A DNA stretch of 12,002 nt from Phellopilus nigrolimitatus (lineage: Eukaryota > Basidiomycota > Agaricomycetes > Hymenochaetales > Hymenochaetaceae), in the NCBI GenBank assembly GCA_021029095.1, contig JAJOHG010000601.1, positions 1 to 12,002 of the forward strand. The letters run 5' to 3'. The first letter of the stretch is position 1; every line of letters begins with the position of its first letter. The translations under genes and the position numbers were made by a program. The notes beneath the pieces are model-generated. The model did no database searches. It was not told where the DNA came from and was given only the letters and a program-made list of their open reading frames with translations. Below, piece by piece: positions 8,248 through 12,002 of the stretch.

Positions 8248-9129
8248 CGAGACATCGCAGACGCCGGTAAGCGTTCAACGGCAGATTCGTGCGCATATCG
8301 TATGCTGATGAAGTTGTGTAAAGTGTTGTCGAGAGCAGTTCTGACTTTTCAGAAAATTTCAGGACCAGGAGGAGAGCACAGCAGCCACACGCTGCGCAAT
8401 GACTCACTACACTGGTTACGTTAGATACGCAACAACATCAACGCTAAGTATCTACATGGATCACTGGGCTTCAAAAATTCTATGGGTCGGATGTAGAAAA
8501 AAAATGATGGTAGTCAGAATAACACTCGGAAACGTCTCCTAAGACCGATCGAAACCCCAGCACAATTAACCGAGTCCACATCGACTCGCACCGAAAGATC
8601 CTGTCCCCGCTGTGGACCTGCGACCGCGATCAGGACTCGGTGTAACGCGGCATCTGGGACTGCACGAGCTGTCTGTGATAATCGTGCCAGCCCGATGTAT
8701 CAAGCCGGCGGTTACGCAGCTGCGTCGCTCACTCCACAAATACGTGAACAAGTTCTGGGTCCCCACCTACTTACTCGAACTCTTTCTTTCATGACTCCAC
8801 CGGAAATCGCTATAACACTTGAAAGACGAGTACTTCGGGCCTAGGCTAACATCAGGCCGTTCTGCGGTAGCTTTTTTTTTGCGCTTCCAGGCTCCCTATG
8901 CTCACCGGGTACGAGTCGTGAATCCTCGGGACGCGGCCCTGCACTTTATCTTGGCCCTGTCGATTATTTCAATGACCCGTATAAGCAAAAATATTGCTCG
9001 GAAAGCGCGGGGTTTTCTTTTATTCGGACGAATTAGTCGAGGTCGACTTCGGTATGAGGCATCCATACCGATAGCCGGTATCTGACCCTGCTGGCCAACG
9101 ATTTCCGGGGAAAGTGAAGCTGAGACCAG

Positions 9130-9169
9130 TCTTCTTCCTTTCTCTATCTTCCTTTCTCTTCTCTTCTCG
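9130..9169 (+). repeat. CT-rich pyrimidine tract upstream of the UbiA gene
   Basis: About 40 bases of almost pure C/T, with repeated CTTC, CTTT and TCTC units, lie about 190 bases before the TATA box. Pyrimidine tracts are common in fungal promoters, and this one is a plausible part of the UbiA gene promoter. A CCAAT pentamer follows at 9205-9209. Confidence 0.5.
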
Positions 9170-9354
9170 CGTCTCATGGTGATCGCGCCTTCTAAATCAC
9201 GGCGCCAATCACTCTCGATTTCATACCCAAGAGTGGCTTTCATCAAATTAGGCCGCACCTTTTGCTACCTTATGTTCTTCTGTCCGACCTCGGGCTTAAA
9301 CCCTCAATATTCCAGGGAGACGCGGCGTGCATGGTGCTGAAGGCTACACACACT

Positions 9355-9362
9355 TATATAAA
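9355..9362 (+). promoter_or_regulatory. TATA box of the UbiA-family gene
   Basis: A strong match, TATATAAA, lies 106 bases before the ATG at 9468, a normal distance for a TATA-driven fungal promoter with a leader of some 75 bases. It also argues against the upstream in-frame ATG at 9327, which would lie before the expected transcription start. Confidence 0.65.
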
Positions 9363-9398
9363 GGCGGTTGCATCACGGAGTTTGGTGACTACCGCCTT
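9361..9398. repeat. Inverted repeat overlapping the UbiA gene's TATA box and likely start site
   Basis: AAGGCGGT (9361-9368) and ACCGCCTT (9391-9398) form a perfect 8-base inverted repeat with a 22-base centre. The centre contains a further TCAC...GTGA pairing. It starts at the last two bases of the TATA box and covers the expected transcription start. Possible roles are an operator for a dimeric regulator, since CGG/CCG half-sites suit Zn(II)2Cys6 factors, or a leader hairpin. Confidence 0.5.
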
Positions 9399-9467
9399 AA
9401 TTTCAAGCGGTTGTGTTCAACATCCAGTCTCATCAGCGACTTCTTATCCCCCCAGAATAATTTTGTC

Positions 9468-10751
9468 ATGCCGTCCTTCCCAAACACTTTCGAAACTGAG
9501 GCTCAAAGTCCTCCACCATCCGGAGTTACGCGCTTAAATGATAACTTGGCCGATAAATCCGTACTTTCCGTTACCATACCTCGGACAGTGTTCGACTCAC
9601 TCCTCCGCCTACCGTCCAAAGCTCTCTACCATTTCAACACCACACTTCTTTTCACTGCGTCTGACTGGAAGACAACTGTTATCCCAATTGTCAGTACTTC
9701 TATCTCTTTTTATTTTTAACGCCATCTTCTGCGCTTGAGCTCGGAGCCAGGACCAAGTTCGACTTTGCTACTCGCGTATCCTTTACCATTTAATCTTGCA
9801 TATACTCATGCTTTCCTCGGGCAGACTTCGCTTGCTTGCGCATCTGCGCCCCTTTCCTCTCCAACGCGCATCCCACACGTTCTCTTCTGGACCTGGTTCC
9901 ACGTTCTGCAATTCAACTTCTCCAACCAGACTGTTTCGCCGGAGGAGGATGCGCTCAATAAGCCCGAGCGGCCCATCCCGGCTAAGCGCATCGCGCTCGA
10001 AACCGCGCTTCTCTTCCGGTGGTGGGTCATGCCCCCGTTGTGCTGCCTGCTAAGTGTCATGTATAGTTGGGAATGTGTGGGTGCAAGCATGCTTCTGTGT
10101 GTGTTCACGGTCCTCTACGACGAGCTCGGAGCCTCCGCGGGTCATTGGGCAGGGCGGAACGCTGTGAATGCGCTGGGGTTCATGGCGTTCGAGCTCGGGT
10201 CATGTCTGATTGCAGGTGATTAATACTTGTTCTTTGCGTTCTCTCTCTTGCCCTCATCATTTTTCCAACTATATCTACTTTGTTCTAGGTCCCGATTTAC
10301 ATACCCTTGATACGACCGCGCTCCTCGCCATTGCATGCTCTATGGGCATCTTCGCCACCACAATACAAGCTCAGGACTTTGAGGACGAGCCAGGAGACCG
10401 CGCCGTCGGTCGACAAACTCTCCCCATCGTCGCGCCCTCGCTCGCGCGTCCTACGCTTTTTCTCGCCATTCTCGCATGGAGCATTGGCTTGAGCTTCTTA
10501 TGGGAGCTCAACTTGGCTTATAGCGCGGCGTTTGTGGCGCTGGGAACCATAGTCGGCTTGCGCTTCGTCTTGTGGGGAGGCGTAGAGGTGGACCATCGGA
10601 GCTTCATTCTGTATAATGTACGCGTGGAGGTTACTTTATTGAAACGATTACCAATGAATGCTCACTTCATTTTCTTTGGATGCAGGTCTGGCTATCCATC
10701 GCACACGCGCTCCCTGCATACTACCGGTTCCTAGTTGTGCAGACCGCCTAA
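9468..10751 (+). CDS. UbiA-superfamily membrane prenyltransferase or UbiA-type terpene cyclase
   Basis: Exons 9468-9689, 9825-10215, 10289-10617, 10686-10751 (1008 nt, 335 residues, a usual length for the fungal family). Introns are 135, 73 and 68 nt, in phases 0, 1 and 0. UbiA enzymes are polytopic membrane proteins that use Mg2+ and two acidic motifs to ionise prenyl diphosphates. The first motif here is N108-Q-T-V-S-P-E-E-D116 followed by NKPERPIP. The second is D234-F-E-D237-E-P-G-D241 followed by VGRQTLP, a textbook second motif. Hydrophobic segments occur at about 76-104, 135-190, 210-232, 258-300 and 310-330, which suits a multi-helix membrane bundle in ER-type membranes. The N-terminal 50 residues are Ser/Pro-rich and probably cytosolic. 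The substrate is unknown. Fungal relatives include the sesquiterpene cyclase of fumagillin biosynthesis and uncharacterised basidiomycete paralogues. No other terpenoid or P450 gene is visible in the window. The start at MPSFPN is chosen because it follows the TATA box at a sensible distance. Confidence 0.92.
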
Positions 10752-10928
10752 TAGGAGAGTCCGATAGTTATTTATGAAAGCAGTTTCAAAGCTGAGAGAA
10801 ATGGATTCTCACTACTCCAGCGAAATTTGCATTTTCTACGCCTACATTCGATATTCTGATAACGCATAGTCTGCCCCGAGATTTAGCCATACATTTGTAG
10901 AGCTTGTGTATTAGCACATAGGAGTTAG

Positions 10929-10936
10929 CTAGCTAG
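10929..10936. repeat. CTAGCTAG palindrome
   Basis: An exact 8-base palindrome 178 bases after the UbiA stop codon. It occurs again at 11018-11025 and in the convergent spacer at 2994-3001. All three copies lie in 3' flanks. Confidence 0.6.
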
Positions 10937-11017
10937 TGGGCAAAGCGCTTGGCTCTCATTTTTTGTACACATTTGCAGGTGCACGCCAAAACACGCCCGT
11001 CCTGCGCAATCTTCTTC

Positions 11018-11025
11018 CTAGCTAG
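11018..11025. repeat. CTAGCTAG palindrome
   Basis: Second copy of the palindrome downstream of the UbiA gene, 89 bases after the first. Confidence 0.6.
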
Positions 11026-12002
11026 TAGGGTACAAACATTTATCTCGCGTATTAAAGCACGTCCAGCGCTTCGAAAAGAATCAGCCTTATTTATAAGTCC
11101 ATTTACCTAAAAGCAAATTGCGATGGCCTCCTGAACATGAGCTCACTCCAGAAACGGTGAATCTCTAATTTCTCCATCCAACCCGCTCTGCGTTCTTGAA
11201 GTTTCTCGTCTTCCATTCTATATTCCCACATACGTTTTTCATGTAATCATTGTGCAGCGACAACCCCTCAAAAGTATCATGCCCGAAATGTCTTCAATAT
11301 TGAGATGACGATAACGAAGCCTGCATGAAGCTGCATGTCCGACTATTTACCGCGAATCGTAAGATCAACGCTAAAACAGGGTACCTAAGCAAACCTTTTC
11401 TCGAAGCGAGCCAAAGCTTGTCGACAGTCGACGCTTGCAAGCTCCGGCGCGGAAGTCCAACGGGCCGGGTCGACGGTGGTGTGACTATGTTACTGATGTC
11501 GGCACCTTCTTTCCTTCTTTGCAGATCCACAATGAGCCTTCTCAACTTTCACAATCTGAATCTTACCAAACCTACTCAGCTTCTCAGATCCAAGGCCTCT
11601 ACACAAGATGTAGAAAAGAAGGAGACAGATAGAGAGTAGGAAGGGGAGCAATGCGGGATGCTCTTATCTTTTTGAAAGCATCAGTTAGACGCCGTTTTAT
11701 TTATTCAGAGTTGTTCCGAATTTTATTACGGAATTTGCGGCCCCACCAAATCGAGATCATCTAGAAAACATTTATCCCTTTTCGAGTTTATCCTCCGAGT
11801 CCCGGGCCTCATCATCGGGATTCCAAAGTCGGAGTTCTCAGTTTTTCGAGCACAGATGTCATACGAATAATGATAAAGGGGAAGATGCAGATTGTATGAT
11901 TACGCTCCGAGGGAGAGAAATACTTGAGATGTTTTCAGCCATTTATGACTAAAAGGTGACTGAAGATAAAAGTTTAGGGACACCGTGTTCGTACATGTTG
12001 GC

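Larger units (their letters stand above)
5915..9354. other. Gene-poor intergenic region of about 3.4 kb
   Basis: No gene with recognisable family resemblance could be built on either strand. It is long for a compact fungal genome. Visible contents are a C/CA-rich tract near 6403-6428, an inverted repeat at 6321-6349, an A25 run at 6885-6909, a hairpin at 7607-7633, a weak minus-strand frame at 7996-8247, an open plus-strand frame without an early ATG at 8497-8844, and a long CT tract at 9130-9169. It holds the divergent promoters of prolyl-tRNA synthetase and the UbiA gene at its two ends. Confidence 0.55.
10752..12002. other. 3' flank of the UbiA gene, no recognised gene
   Basis: No family match was found on either strand. 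Two CTAGCTAG palindromes lie at 10929-10936 and 11018-11025. Around 11275-11640 both strands show open frames of 65-104 codons that give no recognisable protein. The best is a possible exon tail after TTTGCAG (acceptor ending at 11524), with 35 open codons rich in Ser and Gln to a stop at 11632. It cannot be called a gene without transcripts. Confidence 0.45.

Noticed and set aside
8902..9258. 118-codon minus-strand frame rich in Arg and Lys
   Set aside because: Its composition is explained by the CT-rich tract at 9130-9169 read on the opposite strand (GAG/AGA/AAG codons). It has no family match and lies in the likely UbiA promoter.
9327..9467. Upstream in-frame ATG extending the UbiA protein by 47 residues
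   Set aside because: It lies before the TATATAAA box at 9355-9362, so the normal transcript would not contain it, and the extra peptide resembles no part of the family.
9735..9824. ATG-like start of the second UbiA exon as a separate gene start
   Set aside because: The preceding exon carries the family's conserved SDWKTTVIPI segment and joins in phase 0 at 9825; the sequence before 9825 lacks similarity.
1..12002. CRISPR array, bacterial operon or phage-type system
   Set aside because: No regularly spaced repeats, ribosome binding sites or bacterial gene layout are present; intron-rich genes show the DNA is fungal nuclear.

Overview
The window looks like nuclear DNA of a filamentous fungus, most likely a basidiomycete of the Agaricomycetes type. 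The genes are split by many short introns (mostly 49-75 nt, GT...AG). The proteins are fungal in character: a eukaryotic-type prolyl-tRNA synthetase with an N-terminal YbaK-like domain, and a fungal UbiA-type membrane enzyme. There are no bacterial features such as operons or ribosome binding sites. The lineage is an inference; no species is claimed. Layout: (1) 1-925 is non-coding upstream DNA with a C16 run and a TATA box at 852-857. (2) 926-2770, plus strand, is an 11-exon gene, reconstructed by hand, for a J-domain (Hsp40-like) co-chaperone of about 403 residues. It has an N-terminal J domain with the HPD tripeptide, a long Pro/Ser/Gly-rich linker built from six small in-frame exons, and a C-terminal region of about 120 residues that I do not recognise. 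(3) 2771-3073 is the convergent spacer. (4) 3074-5704, minus strand, is a 9-exon gene for cytosolic-type prolyl-tRNA synthetase (about 721 residues), with a possible 70-residue in-frame N-terminal extension up to 5914. (5) 5705-9354 is a gene-poor stretch of about 3.6 kb with an A25 run, small palindromes and two weak coding-like frames. (6) 9468-10751, plus strand, is a 4-exon gene for a UbiA-superfamily integral-membrane prenyltransferase or terpene cyclase (about 335 residues), with a TATA box and an inverted repeat just upstream. (7) 10752-12002 is gene-poor 3' flank with two CTAGCTAG palindromes. The three genes do not form a pathway. Prolyl-tRNA synthetase is housekeeping. The J-domain protein is a probable Hsp70 partner of unknown specificity. 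The UbiA enzyme probably acts in isoprenoid or terpenoid metabolism, but no other biosynthetic gene is visible nearby. The most interesting structure is inside the J-domain gene: two adjacent 58-nt introns that are 84% identical, within a train of phase-1 mini-exons, one of them followed by a GC-AG intron. All exon models were inferred by eye from reading frame, splice consensus and family similarity, and have not been tested against transcripts.
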